Part shown: one piece after another, positions 1 to 7,084 of the stretch
How the letters are laid out: every line of letters starts with the position of its first letter
Numbering within the stretch: the stretch's first letter is position 1
From: Solirubrobacteraceae bacterium
GTDB lineage: Bacteria; Actinomycetota; Thermoleophilia; Solirubrobacterales; Solirubrobacteraceae
Length of the DNA stretch: 7,084 nucleotides
Direction of reading: 5' to 3'
Assembly: GCA_025935735.1 (NCBI GenBank)
Contig: JAICUS010000316.1
Coordinates: 1 to 7,084 of the forward strand
Notes under the pieces: generated by a model
The model's input: the letters and a program-made list of their open reading frames with translations, nothing else
The model's database searches: none
What the model was told of the DNA's origin: nothing
Made by a program: the position numbers and the translations under genes

Positions 1-1
1 C

Positions 2-256
2 GGCAAGGGGGCGTTCCTGCAGCGCGCGCTGACGACCCCCTACACGGGCAAGTGCACGTGGGAGGAGGTGTTCGCCGCGACCCGGGCGGTGGGCGCGCGC
101 CACACCGTCTGGGGGTCGGACCTCGGGCAGGTGTTCAACCCACCGGTGGAGGACGGGCTGGCCCTGATGGCCGACCGCTTCCTCGAGGCCGGCTTCAGCG
201 ACGAGGAGGTCCGGACCATGGCGGTCGAGAACACGCGGAGGCTCGCGGGTGCCTAA
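2..256 (+). CDS. DUF6282-like metal-dependent hydrolase, C-terminal part (5' truncated)
   Basis: Only the last 84 residues are in the window; the gene enters from the left edge in reading frame 2 and ends at a TAA. The visible part contains GSDLGQ (113-130) followed by NPP and a helical tail ending ENTRRLAGA. This late Ser-Asp pair, then a proline-rich turn and a C-terminal helix, is typical of amidohydrolase-like TIM barrels, and the wording fits the DUF6282 family as I remember it. The aspartate at 119-121 could be the metal or proton-transfer Asp of such barrels. Its stop overlaps the hydratase start by 8 nt, so it belongs to the ring-cleavage operon. A role comparable to the pyrone lactonase LigI, or to a decarboxylase on a ring-cleavage product, is possible but is inference only. 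The metal-binding N-terminal half lies outside the window. Confidence 0.6.
   Translation, partial: GKGAFLQRALTTPYTGKCTWEEVFAATRAVGARHTVWGSDLGQVFNPPVEDGLALMADRFLEAGFSDEEVRTMAVENTRRLAGA
237..241 (+). promoter_or_regulatory. Ribosome binding site for the GalB-like gene
   Basis: GGAGG lies 7 nt upstream of the GTG at 249, inside the end of the hydrolase gene. It decides the GTG start and shows that this gene can initiate independently as well as by coupling. Confidence 0.65.
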
Positions 257-962
257 GCGCGTGCAGGTGATCGGCGCGCACTCCGCCGACTTCGTCTGGC
301 GCGCCGGCGGCGCGGTGGCGAAGGCGGTGGCCAACGGCGGGACGGCCGAGGTGATCGCGCTCTCCTATGGCGAGCGCGGCGAGTCCGGCGAGTTGTGGAA
401 ACAGGAGGGCCAGACGGTCGAGAACGTCAAGCGGCTCCGCCACGCGGAGGCGGAGAAAGCGGCCGCGCACCTCGGCGCCTCCTTCCGCTGCCTGGACCTG
501 GGCGACTACCCGCTGCAGATCGACTTTGACGCGCTGATGCGGATCGCCGACGCGATCCGCGAGTTCGCCCCCGAGGTGCTGATCACCCACACGGACACCG
601 ACCCGTTCAACCCCGACCACCCGGTGGCCCACGCGGCGGTCGACCGCGCGCGCTCGCTGGCCGCCGGCGCGGGCGTGTCGAGCGCGTTCGCCACGATCGC
701 GCCGCCGCAGCTGTTCCTGTTCGAGCCCCACCAGCCCGAGCTGTGCAACTTCACGCCGACCGTCCACGTCGACATCACGGCCGTGTGGGAGAACAAGCTC
801 GCCGCGATGGCCGAGATGAAGGCGCAGAAGTACCTCCAGACCTACTACGCCCAGCGCGGCGAGCAGCGCGGCAACCACGCCCGGCGCGCGTCGGGCGACC
901 AGGACGTCCGCTACGGCGAGTCCTTCCAGCGCGTGCTCCCGCAGGTGGTGGACGAGCTGTGA
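249..962 (+). CDS. galB: PIG-L family 4-oxalomesaconate hydratase (GalB-like)
   Basis: This 237-residue protein belongs to the PIG-L/LmbE zinc-dependent superfamily, mostly deacetylases. One branch (GalB of the gallate pathway) instead hydrates 4-oxalomesaconate to 4-carboxy-4-hydroxy-2-oxoadipate in the cytoplasm. The usual AHPDD motif reads AHSAD here (His11, Asp14), followed by FVWRAGGA and LSYGERGES, which I recognise as the GalB-type signature. The third zinc ligand is probably His124 in NPDHPVAH. Length matches the family. The GTG start is supported by GGAGG upstream, and the first residues lead straight into the first beta strand and metal motif. It overlaps the hydrolase before it by 8 nt and the aldolase after it by 4 nt. 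The aldolase uses exactly the product of this hydratase, which strengthens the call over a generic sugar deacetylase. Confidence 0.85.
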   Translation: MPKRVQVIGAHSADFVWRAGGAVAKAVANGGTAEVIALSYGERGESGELWKQEGQTVENVKRLRHAEAEKAAAHLGASFRCLDLGDYPLQIDFDALMRIADAIREFAPEVLITHTDTDPFNPDHPVAHAAVDRARSLAAGAGVSSAFATIAPPQLFLFEPHQPELCNFTPTVHVDITAVWENKLAAMAEMKAQKYLQTYYAQRGEQRGNHARRASGDQDVRYGESFQRVLPQVVDEL

Positions 963-1564
963 ACGCCGAGCTCGCCCGCCTGGGCGCCGCGACCGTCTAT
1001 GAGGCGGCGGGCCGCCAGGGCCTCGTGGACGCCGAGCTCAAGCAGATCGTCCCCGGCTCGCGCGCCTGCGGCCCCGCCCGGATCGCCCGCTGCGGCCAGG
1101 ACGACAACCTGATGGTGCACGCGGTGATGGCCAGGCTGCAGCCGGGAGAGGTGCTCGTGCTCACCATGCCCGAGCCCGCGCCCGTCGCGCTGCTCGGCGA
1201 CCTCCTCGCCACCCAGGCCCAGGTCCGCCGGGCCGCCGCCGTGCTCGTGGACGCGGCGGTGCGCGACAGCGAGGAGCTCGCGCAGATGGGCCTGCCGGTG
1301 TGGGCGCGCTGGATCCGCTCGCGCGGCGCCACCAAGGACATCGCCGGCGAGCTCGACGTCCCGGTGACCGTGGGCGGCGCGCAGATCCGCCCGGGCGACC
1401 TGGTCGTGCTCGACGCCGACGGCGTGACCGTGGTCGCGGCCGAAAGGGCCGAGGAGGTGCTCCAGGCGTCGCGCGCCCGCGAGGCCAAGGAGGCCGACAA
1501 GCGCGCCAAGCTGCAGGCCGGCGCGCTCTCCTTCCAGCTCGACGGCCTGGACGCCCGTGTCTGA
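959..1564 (+). CDS. ligK: 4-carboxy-4-hydroxy-2-oxoadipate aldolase / oxaloacetate decarboxylase (RraA-like fold)
   Basis: This 201-residue protein belongs to the class II pyruvate aldolases with the RraA-like fold (LigK, GalC, ProA). They split 4-carboxy-4-hydroxy-2-oxoadipate into pyruvate and oxaloacetate with a divalent metal. Visible signatures are LLGDLLATQA (78-87), which contacts the pyruvyl group in known members, and VDAAVRDSEEL (97-107), where Arg102-Asp103 match the conserved catalytic Arg and metal-linked Asp. The C-terminal third ends in a charged helix followed by GALSF. The GTG start at 959 forms a GTGA overlap with the hydratase stop; a weak AGGTGG lies 10 nt upstream. The longer in-frame reading that begins inside the hydratase gene is arginine-rich shadow sequence, so I trimmed it. 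The protein is somewhat shorter than well-known LigK proteins. A regulator of RNase E (RraA) is the alternative name, but the operon context argues for the aldolase. Confidence 0.85.
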   Translation: MNAELARLGAATVYEAAGRQGLVDAELKQIVPGSRACGPARIARCGQDDNLMVHAVMARLQPGEVLVLTMPEPAPVALLGDLLATQAQVRRAAAVLVDAAVRDSEELAQMGLPVWARWIRSRGATKDIAGELDVPVTVGGAQIRPGDLVVLDADGVTVVAAERAEEVLQASRAREAKEADKRAKLQAGALSFQLDGLDARV

Positions 1565-2492
1565 CATCGCCCACCTCGGCCCGGTCGAGCTCTACACGCC
1601 CAAGGGCGAGGAGAGCCTGCGGTTCTTCGTGGACACGATGGGGATGGAGATCGAGGCGCAGGACGGGCCGGCCACCTACCTGCGCGGCTGGGGCGACTAC
1701 CAGCGCTGGTCGCTGAAGCTGATCGCCTCCGACACGAGCGGGATGGGCGTGCTGGGCATCCGCGCCTGGAGCCCCGAGGCGCTCGCGCGCCGTGTGGCCA
1801 TGGTCGAGCAGACCGGGCTGGGGGAGGGCTGGGCGGACGGCGACCTCGGGCGTGGCCCGTCGTACCGCTTCCGCGACCCGGACGGCCACCGGCTCGAGCT
1901 CTACTACGAGTGCGACCGCTACGACCCGCCCGAGCACCTGCGCCCGAGCCTGAAGAACGTCCCCGGCCGCTACACCGGCCGCGGCTGCGCGGTCAAGCGC
2001 CTCGACCACATCAACGTCCTGGCCGACGACATCCGGGCCAACCGCGAGTTCTGCGTGGACACGCTCGGTTACCGGCTCTACGAGCGCATCCAGCTCGACG
2101 ACGGCTCGGAGGCCGGCGCCTGGATGAGCGCCACGATCGCCGCCCACGAGCTCATCTACACGCGCGACGCCCACCGCGCGCACGGCCGCCTGCACCACGT
2201 GGCGTTCTGGGTCGACACCCGCGAGGAGTGCCTGCGCGCGGCCGACATCTGGCTCGACGCCGGCATCCACATCGAGGCCGCGCCGTCCAAGCACGCCATC
2301 GCGCAGGGCTTCTTCCTCTACGGCATCGAGCCGGGCGGCAACCGCGTCGAGGTCACCACCGGCGGACGGTTCGTCTACGACCCGGACGAGCCGGTCGTCG
2401 TGTGGACCGAGGCCGAGCGGGCCAAGGGCCAGGCCTGGGGCGTCAAGACCGTCGAGTCCTTCCACACCTACGGCACGCCGCCGGTCGGCTAG
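1557..2492 (+). CDS. Type I extradiol ring-cleavage dioxygenase (catechol 2,3-dioxygenase-like, VOC fold)
   Basis: This 311-residue cytoplasmic Fe(II) enzyme cleaves a catechol next to its hydroxyl pair. It has two VOC domains, an N-terminal one (about 5-120) without metal ligands and a catalytic C-terminal one (about 146-285). The 2-His-1-carboxylate triad is His151 (LDHINV), His214 (LHHVAFW) and Glu265 (GNRVEV). Conserved second-sphere residues are also present: His197, His246 (SKHAIAQG) and Tyr255 (FFLYG), the last two at the same numbers I recall for XylE of Pseudomonas putida. The length is that of the XylE class. The GTG start overlaps the aldolase stop by 8 nt and has no clear ribosome site, so translation is probably coupled. 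The true substrate is unknown: its partners process dicarboxylated intermediates, so a carboxylated catechol is more likely than plain catechol. It ends in a CTAG shared with the convergent ankyrin gene. Confidence 0.88.
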   Translation: MSDIAHLGPVELYTPKGEESLRFFVDTMGMEIEAQDGPATYLRGWGDYQRWSLKLIASDTSGMGVLGIRAWSPEALARRVAMVEQTGLGEGWADGDLGRGPSYRFRDPDGHRLELYYECDRYDPPEHLRPSLKNVPGRYTGRGCAVKRLDHINVLADDIRANREFCVDTLGYRLYERIQLDDGSEAGAWMSATIAAHELIYTRDAHRAHGRLHHVAFWVDTREECLRAADIWLDAGIHIEAAPSKHAIAQGFFLYGIEPGGNRVEVTTGGRFVYDPDEPVVVWTEAERAKGQAWGVKTVESFHTYGTPPVG

Positions 2493-2893
2493 CGCTCGCC
2501 CCGCAGCAGCGCGGCCATCTCCGGCAGATCGAAGAAGTCAGCGATCTGCACGGCACTGCGCGCGCCCGCGTGCGGGTCGGCGCCGTGATCCAACAGCAGC
2601 GCGACCGACTCGGCGCTGCGCCGGAACACGGCGGCCCCGAGCGCGGTCTGCCCGCGGTCGTTGACCCGGTCGGGGTCCGCGCCGTGCGCGAGCAGCATGC
2701 GGACGGTGGCGGGATGGTCGTGATAGGCGGCGAGGATGAGCAGCGTGTCGCCGGACCCGCCGCTGAGGTTGACCGGCACGCCGCGCGCCACGGCGTCCGC
2801 AAGCTCGCCGCCGCGGCCCTGGCGGGCGAGGTCGAGGACCGACTGCAGGAAGGCCAGCTCGTCGTCTGAGAGCTCGATGGGCACGCCGTCCAC
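2489..2893 (-). CDS. Small ankyrin-repeat protein next to catalase (AnkB-like)
   Basis: This protein of about 134 residues has no signal peptide visible from this start. An N-terminal helix (VPIELSDDELAFLQSV) precedes a first ankyrin-like turn, then two clear ankyrin repeats: GDTLLILAAYHDH to HGADPD (about 48-75) and GQTALGAAVF to HGADPH (about 81-108). A degenerate third repeat ends the chain at LLRGER. Ankyrin repeats bind proteins. In Pseudomonas aeruginosa the ankyrin protein AnkB is encoded beside catalase KatB and is needed for full catalase activity, so its place beside a catalase gene here suggests a similar helper role (inference). The frame stays open upstream to 2971, but that stretch overlaps the catalase leader and looks non-coding. 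GTG at 2893 (CAGGGG about 12 nt upstream) or GTG at 2884 is the likely start. The stop shares CTAG with the dioxygenase gene. Confidence 0.8.
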   Translation of the reverse strand: MDGVPIELSDDELAFLQSVLDLARQGRGGELADAVARGVPVNLSGGSGDTLLILAAYHDHPATVRMLLAHGADPDRVNDRGQTALGAAVFRRSAESVALLLDHGADPHAGARSAVQIADFFDLPEMAALLRGER

Positions 2894-2922
2894 AGGATCG
2901 TACGACCCCTGACCCGCGCTCC

Positions 2923-2948
2923 GGTTAGTCCCCCGTGATCTCGGACAG
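2923..2948 (+). promoter_or_regulatory. Weak candidate SigB-type promoter for the catalase gene
   Basis: GGTTAG (2923-2928) and GGACAG (2943-2948) are separated by 14 nt. The actinobacterial/Bacillus SigB-type consensus is roughly GTTT, 13-15 nt, GGGTAT, so spacing and the G-rich -10 fit but several positions do not. A start point near 2955 would give a leader of about 37 nt to the GTG at 2992. The rest of the 2894-2991 divergent region shows only an 8-bp palindrome, TCGTACGA (2898-2905). Confidence 0.25.
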
Positions 2949-2976
2949 ACTCGGGACGAGACGGCAAGCAAGCGAC

Positions 2977-2983
2977 GGTGGAG
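2977..2983 (+). promoter_or_regulatory. Ribosome binding site deciding the catalase start
   Basis: GGTGGAG lies 8 nt before the GTG at 2992. The upstream in-frame GTG at 2935 has no purine-rich site before it (only TTAGTCCCCC), so 2992 is the better start. Confidence 0.6.
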
Positions 2984-2991
2984 CGAGCGAC

Positions 2992-5085
<2,094 letters not shown>

Positions 5086-5104
5086 GCGCGCGGCGGGCGC
5101 AAGA

Positions 5105-5136
5105 CGCCGGCGTGTTCGTTGACTGGCACGCCGGCG
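5105..5136 (+). terminator. Strong hairpin after the catalase gene, possible terminator
   Basis: CGCCGGCGTG (5105-5114) and CACGCCGGCG (5127-5136) form a perfect 10-bp stem with a 12-nt loop, 20 nt after the catalase stop. No T-run follows; instead GGCC repeats run from 5136 to 5150 and are self-complementary. Stems without U-tracts are common after genes in high-GC actinobacteria, so termination or RNA 3'-end protection is plausible. Confidence 0.5.
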
Positions 5137-5158
5137 GCCGGCCGGCCGGCTGCGGGGC

Positions 5159-5218
5159 AGGGCTTCCCGTGACCTCCTCGTGCCGCCGAGCACGAGGGCA
5201 AGCCCTTCAAGCAGGAGG
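5159..5218 (+). promoter_or_regulatory. Structured leader with possible alternative pairing of the ribosome site
   Basis: An outer pair AGGGCTT (5159-5165) / AAGCCCT (5200-5206) encloses an inner pair CCTCGTGC (5176-5183) / GCACGAGG (5190-5197) with a 6-nt loop. The ribosome site AGGAGG (5213-5218) lies 8 nt before the ATG at 5227. CCTCCT (5173-5178) is its exact complement and overlaps the inner stem, so hairpin and ribosome-site masking exclude each other. All pairings are visible in the sequence; a regulatory switch is inference. No clear promoter was found here. Confidence 0.4.
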
Positions 5219-5226
5219 ACAGCGGC

Positions 5227-5514
5227 ATGCTGACCCTGACACCGGCCGCGGCCCGCGCCGTGCAGACGCTCGTGTCCCTCAGGAAGCTCGACGACGAGAC
5301 CGGCGGCCTGCGCATCGCCCGGGCCGAGGCCCCCGAGGCCGGCTCGAGCCTCGCGCTCGCCGTCGTCGGCCGGCCCGAGCCGGCGGACGCCGAGATCGAG
5401 TCCCGCGGCGCCCACGTGTTCGTCGCGCCGGCGCTCGGCGAGGTCCTCGACGACAAGGTCCTCGACGCGAGCTTCGGCGGCGGGAGCGTCCGCTTCGCGC
5501 TGCTCGCGCCCTGA
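5227..5514 (+). CDS. HesB/IscA-like (A-type Fe-S carrier fold) protein without cysteines
   Basis: This 95-residue protein opens with MLTLTPAAARAVQTLV and then has GGLRIARAE, RGAHVFVAP, LDDKVLDASF and VRFAL. This is the beta-rich pattern of the HesB/IscA/ErpA family, which carries iron or Fe-S clusters between assembly proteins. True carriers have three cysteines (one mid-protein and a C-terminal CGC-like pair). This protein has none, and it stops just after the VRFAL strand, so it cannot bind a cluster in the usual way. Cysteine-poor HesB-like proteins are known in actinobacteria with no clear function. The ATG has an ideal AGGAGG 8 nt upstream. It sits between the catalase (141 nt before) and the convergent Crp-like gene (9 nt after). 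A link to oxidative damage of Fe-S clusters is conceivable but unproven. Confidence 0.7.
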   Translation: MLTLTPAAARAVQTLVSLRKLDDETGGLRIARAEAPEAGSSLALAVVGRPEPADAEIESRGAHVFVAPALGEVLDDKVLDASFGGGSVRFALLAP

Positions 5515-5523
5515 CCGCGCGCC

Positions 5524-6333
5524 TCAGCTCGCGGCCGCGCGGCGGATCAGCCACTCCGACCGGGTCACCCGGACGATCTCGCCGCCGGCCTCGAGCTTGG
5601 CCAGGTTGAGGGAGACCGTCGGCCGCCGCAGGCCGGTGAGCTGGGAGATCACCTGGTGCGTCAGCGAGAGCTCGATGCGCACGCCGTCGGGCGTCATCCG
5701 GCCCCAGCGGTCGGCGAGGTGCCAGAACAGCGTGCGCAGCCGCACGTCGGCGCGGCGCGCCTGGGTGGCCGCGAGCAGCACGCTCTGGGTGCGGCTGCGA
5801 ACGAGGCTGCGGTGCATGAGCTCGGCGACGACCGTCGGCCAGCGGCAGGCCCGCCGGGCGAACGCGGCGTCCAGCAGCGCGACCCGCGACGGCTCGACCA
5901 CCCGCCAGCTCGCCCGCGTGTCCAGCGACGCGTCGCCGCCGTCCTCGTCCCACGGCCGCAGCAGGTCGCCCGGGCCCAGGAGCTCGCAGCAGCGCAGCCC
6001 GTCGATCTCGACGCGGCGGATCAGCAGCCCGCCCACGATCAGCATCCCGAACCAGCCGTCGAAGCCGCGCCCGTGCTCCCCGGGATCCCAGGTGCCGGTC
6101 GCCAGGTGCACGAGCGGCGCCACCAGGTGCAGCGCCGCCGTGTCGGCGTAGTCGTCGTCGAGCGGCGCGATGAGGTCGCGGTCGACCTCGGCGAGGCGCA
6201 CGGAGAACGTGGAGGGGCTGTCGAGCACGTCGAGTCGCGGCGGGGCATGCCCGGGCACCCGCTCAGGCGCCCTGGATTGCGCGGTCAGAGGGGCCACTCG
6301 GTCAGCATGGCGCCACGCGGGCGCCGTGACCAT
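5524..6333 (-). CDS. Crp/Fnr-type transcriptional regulator
   Basis: Up to 269 residues. The first 36 or so (rich in Ala, Arg and Pro) look disordered or non-coding. A cyclic-nucleotide-binding-like beta barrel follows (about 65-155: LVHLATGTWDPGEHG, GDLLRPWDED, PSRVALLD), then a dimer helix (165-192) and a winged helix-turn-helix (about 220-258: LSLTHQVISQLTGLRRPTVS, then LAKLEAGGEIVR, with a wing ending in WLIRR). The typical cAMP contacts of Crp and the four-cysteine cluster of Fnr are not evident; there is a Cys115-Cys116 pair only. The ligand is therefore unknown. The ATG at 6333 has GGGAAG close upstream, inside the end of the sigma gene, and gives a 32-nt overlap. GTG codons at 6297, 6258 and 6228 are alternatives, and conservation seems to start near VLDSPS (6228). 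The gene is co-directional with the sigma factor. Start uncertain. Confidence 0.85.
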   Translation of the reverse strand: MVTAPAWRHADRVAPLTAQSRAPERVPGHAPPRLDVLDSPSTFSVRLAEVDRDLIAPLDDDYADTAALHLVAPLVHLATGTWDPGEHGRGFDGWFGMLIVGGLLIRRVEIDGLRCCELLGPGDLLRPWDEDGGDASLDTRASWRVVEPSRVALLDAAFARRACRWPTVVAELMHRSLVRSRTQSVLLAATQARRADVRLRTLFWHLADRWGRMTPDGVRIELSLTHQVISQLTGLRRPTVSLNLAKLEAGGEIVRVTRSEWLIRRAAAS

Positions 6334-7081
6334 GGTGGCTTCCCACCATCGTCGAGGGCCCCGCCTCGCCGCCCTCCTGGAGCGCGACCCGCAGGCGCCG
6401 CAGCCCGTTGGACACCGTCCGCCCGGCCTGGGACGGTGACATGCCCAGGCGCGCGGCGATCTCCGCCGTGGTGAGGTCGGCCTCGGCGCGCAGGCGCAGC
6501 GCGCGGCGGGAGCGGTCGTCGAGGCACGCCAGCGCGCGCCCGAGGCTGTCGCGCCGCTCGACCGCCTCGAAGCCCGACTCGTCGCAGCGCAGCCGGTCGA
6601 TCGGCCCGCTGATCGTGTCGTCGGCGCCGCGCAGCCGGGCGTCCAGCGACTCCGGCGCGAGCGTGGCGGCGGCGAGCCGCGCGTCGAGCACCTGCTCCTC
6701 CGTGCAGTCCAGCGCGCGTGCCGCCTCGGCGGCGGTCGGCGGGCGCCCGCGGCGCGCCTGCACGTCGTCCTCGAGCCGGCGCAGCGCCTGGACGCGCTCC
6801 TGCACGGCGCGCGGGACGTGCCAGGCCCAGCGCGTGTCGCGGCAGTGGCGGCGCAGCTCGCCCAGGATGGTGGGGACGGCGAAGGTCGTGAAGGCGACCC
6901 CGCGGCCGGGGTCGAAGCGCTGCGCGGCCTTGACGAGGCCGACGTAGGCCACCTGCTCGAGGTCGTCGCGCTGGTCGGCGGCGCGCACGTAGCGGCGCGC
7001 GAGGTGGCGGGCCAGCGGGCGATGGCGCAGTACGAGCGCTTCGGTGTCGTCGCGGGCCGAGAGTTTCGGCAAGGGGGCCAT
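6302..7081 (-). CDS. SigB/SigF-type RNA polymerase sigma factor
   Basis: About 259 residues of a group 3 sigma-70 factor, the kind that in Bacillus and Streptomyces directs stress or developmental promoters. Region 2 is clear at about 18-82: HRPLARHLARRY, RDDLEQVAYVGLVKAAQRFDP, then GVAFTTFAVPTILGELRRHCRD for core binding and -10 recognition. Region 3 runs through HVPRAVQERVQAL and a RRGRPPTAAEAARAL segment (about 89-145). Region 4 (about 178-232) carries the -35 helix-turn-helix LTTAEIAARLGMSPSQAGRTVSNGLRRLR. A His/Gly-containing tail (about 236-259) has no family counterpart I recognise. The ATG at 7081 is three bases from the window edge, so its ribosome site cannot be seen and the true start could lie upstream. 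No anti-sigma gene is visible in the window. The gene overlaps the Crp-like gene downstream; the two probably form one transcript. Confidence 0.9.
   Translation of the reverse strand: MAPLPKLSARDDTEALVLRHRPLARHLARRYVRAADQRDDLEQVAYVGLVKAAQRFDPGRGVAFTTFAVPTILGELRRHCRDTRWAWHVPRAVQERVQALRRLEDDVQARRGRPPTAAEAARALDCTEEQVLDARLAAATLAPESLDARLRGADDTISGPIDRLRCDESGFEAVERRDSLGRALACLDDRSRRALRLRAEADLTTAEIAARLGMSPSQAGRTVSNGLRRLRVALQEGGEAGPSTMVGSHHGHGARVAPC
6332..6349 (-). promoter_or_regulatory. Hairpin over the Crp-like start codon
   Basis: On the - strand ATGGTGG (6349-6343) and CCACCAT (6338-6332) form a perfect 7-bp stem with a GAAG loop. The 3' arm contains the first two bases of the ATG at 6333, and the purine-rich ribosome site is in the 5' arm and loop. 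Ribosomes finishing the sigma gene would open it, which suits translational coupling. This matters only if 6333 is the true start. Confidence 0.35.
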
Positions 7082-7084
7082 GAC

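Noticed and set aside
743..958. Long N-terminal extension of the aldolase frame inside the hydratase gene
   Set aside because: The extension is His/Arg-rich shadow sequence; the aldolase homology begins just after the GTG at 959, which has the typical GTGA overlap.
1161..2465. A 434-codon open frame on the - strand across the aldolase and dioxygenase genes
   Set aside because: Arg/Ala/Pro-rich shadow of two well-supported + strand genes; no domain pattern.
2897..2902. TACGAT on the - strand as a -10 box for the ankyrin gene
   Set aside because: It is 3 nt upstream of the GTG at 2893, so transcription would begin at or after the start codon, and no -35 is visible at the right distance. Only the 2884 start would allow it, as a nearly leaderless message.
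2935..2991. Upstream GTG start for the catalase, adding 19 residues
   Set aside because: No ribosome site precedes 2935, while GGTGGAG sits ideally before 2992; the extra residues show no family pattern.
5119..5124. TTGACT as a -35 box for the HesB-like gene
   Set aside because: It lies in the loop of the post-catalase hairpin, and the expected -10 position is pure GGCC repeat.
5136..5150. Tandem GGCC units as a repeat element
   Set aside because: Only three and three-quarter units of a 4-bp motif in very GC-rich DNA; probably chance or part of the terminator region.

Overview
The window is very GC-rich, with GTG starts in at least four genes, short gene overlaps and strong third-position G/C. 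This suggests a high-GC actinobacterium. The divergent Crp-like regulator and the SigB-type sigma factor look like those of soil lineages such as Solirubrobacterales, but that placement is an inference from general style, not from a marker gene.

Region 1 (2-2492, + strand) is a tightly packed aromatic ring-cleavage cluster: the end of a DUF6282-like metal-dependent hydrolase, a GalB-type PIG-L family 4-oxalomesaconate hydratase, a LigK/GalC-type 4-carboxy-4-hydroxy-2-oxoadipate aldolase, and a type I (VOC-fold, XylE-like) extradiol dioxygenase. Neighbouring genes overlap by 8, 4 and 8 nt, so the four are surely co-transcribed and probably translationally coupled. Hydratase and aldolase are the last two steps that turn 4-oxalomesaconate into pyruvate and oxaloacetate. 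The unusual part is their pairing with an XylE-like dioxygenase instead of a LigAB/GalA-type enzyme.

Region 2 (2489-5085) is an oxidative-stress module: a small ankyrin-repeat protein on the - strand, divergent from a large clade 2 (HPII/KatE-like) catalase on the + strand. The ankyrin gene converges on the dioxygenase gene and the two stop codons share one CTAG. A divergent control region of about 100 bp separates the ankyrin gene from the catalase.

Region 3 (5086-5514) holds a strong hairpin after the catalase, a leader with potential alternative RNA pairings, and a small cysteine-free HesB/IscA-like protein.

Region 4 (5524-7081, - strand) is a SigB/SigF-type sigma factor followed by an overlapping Crp/Fnr-type regulator whose start codon lies in a hairpin inside the end of the sigma gene. 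General-stress sigma factors of this type often drive catalase genes, so regions 2-4 may form one stress-response neighbourhood; this link is inference. I see no RNA genes, CRISPR arrays or mobile elements, and no gene-free stretch longer than 300 bases.
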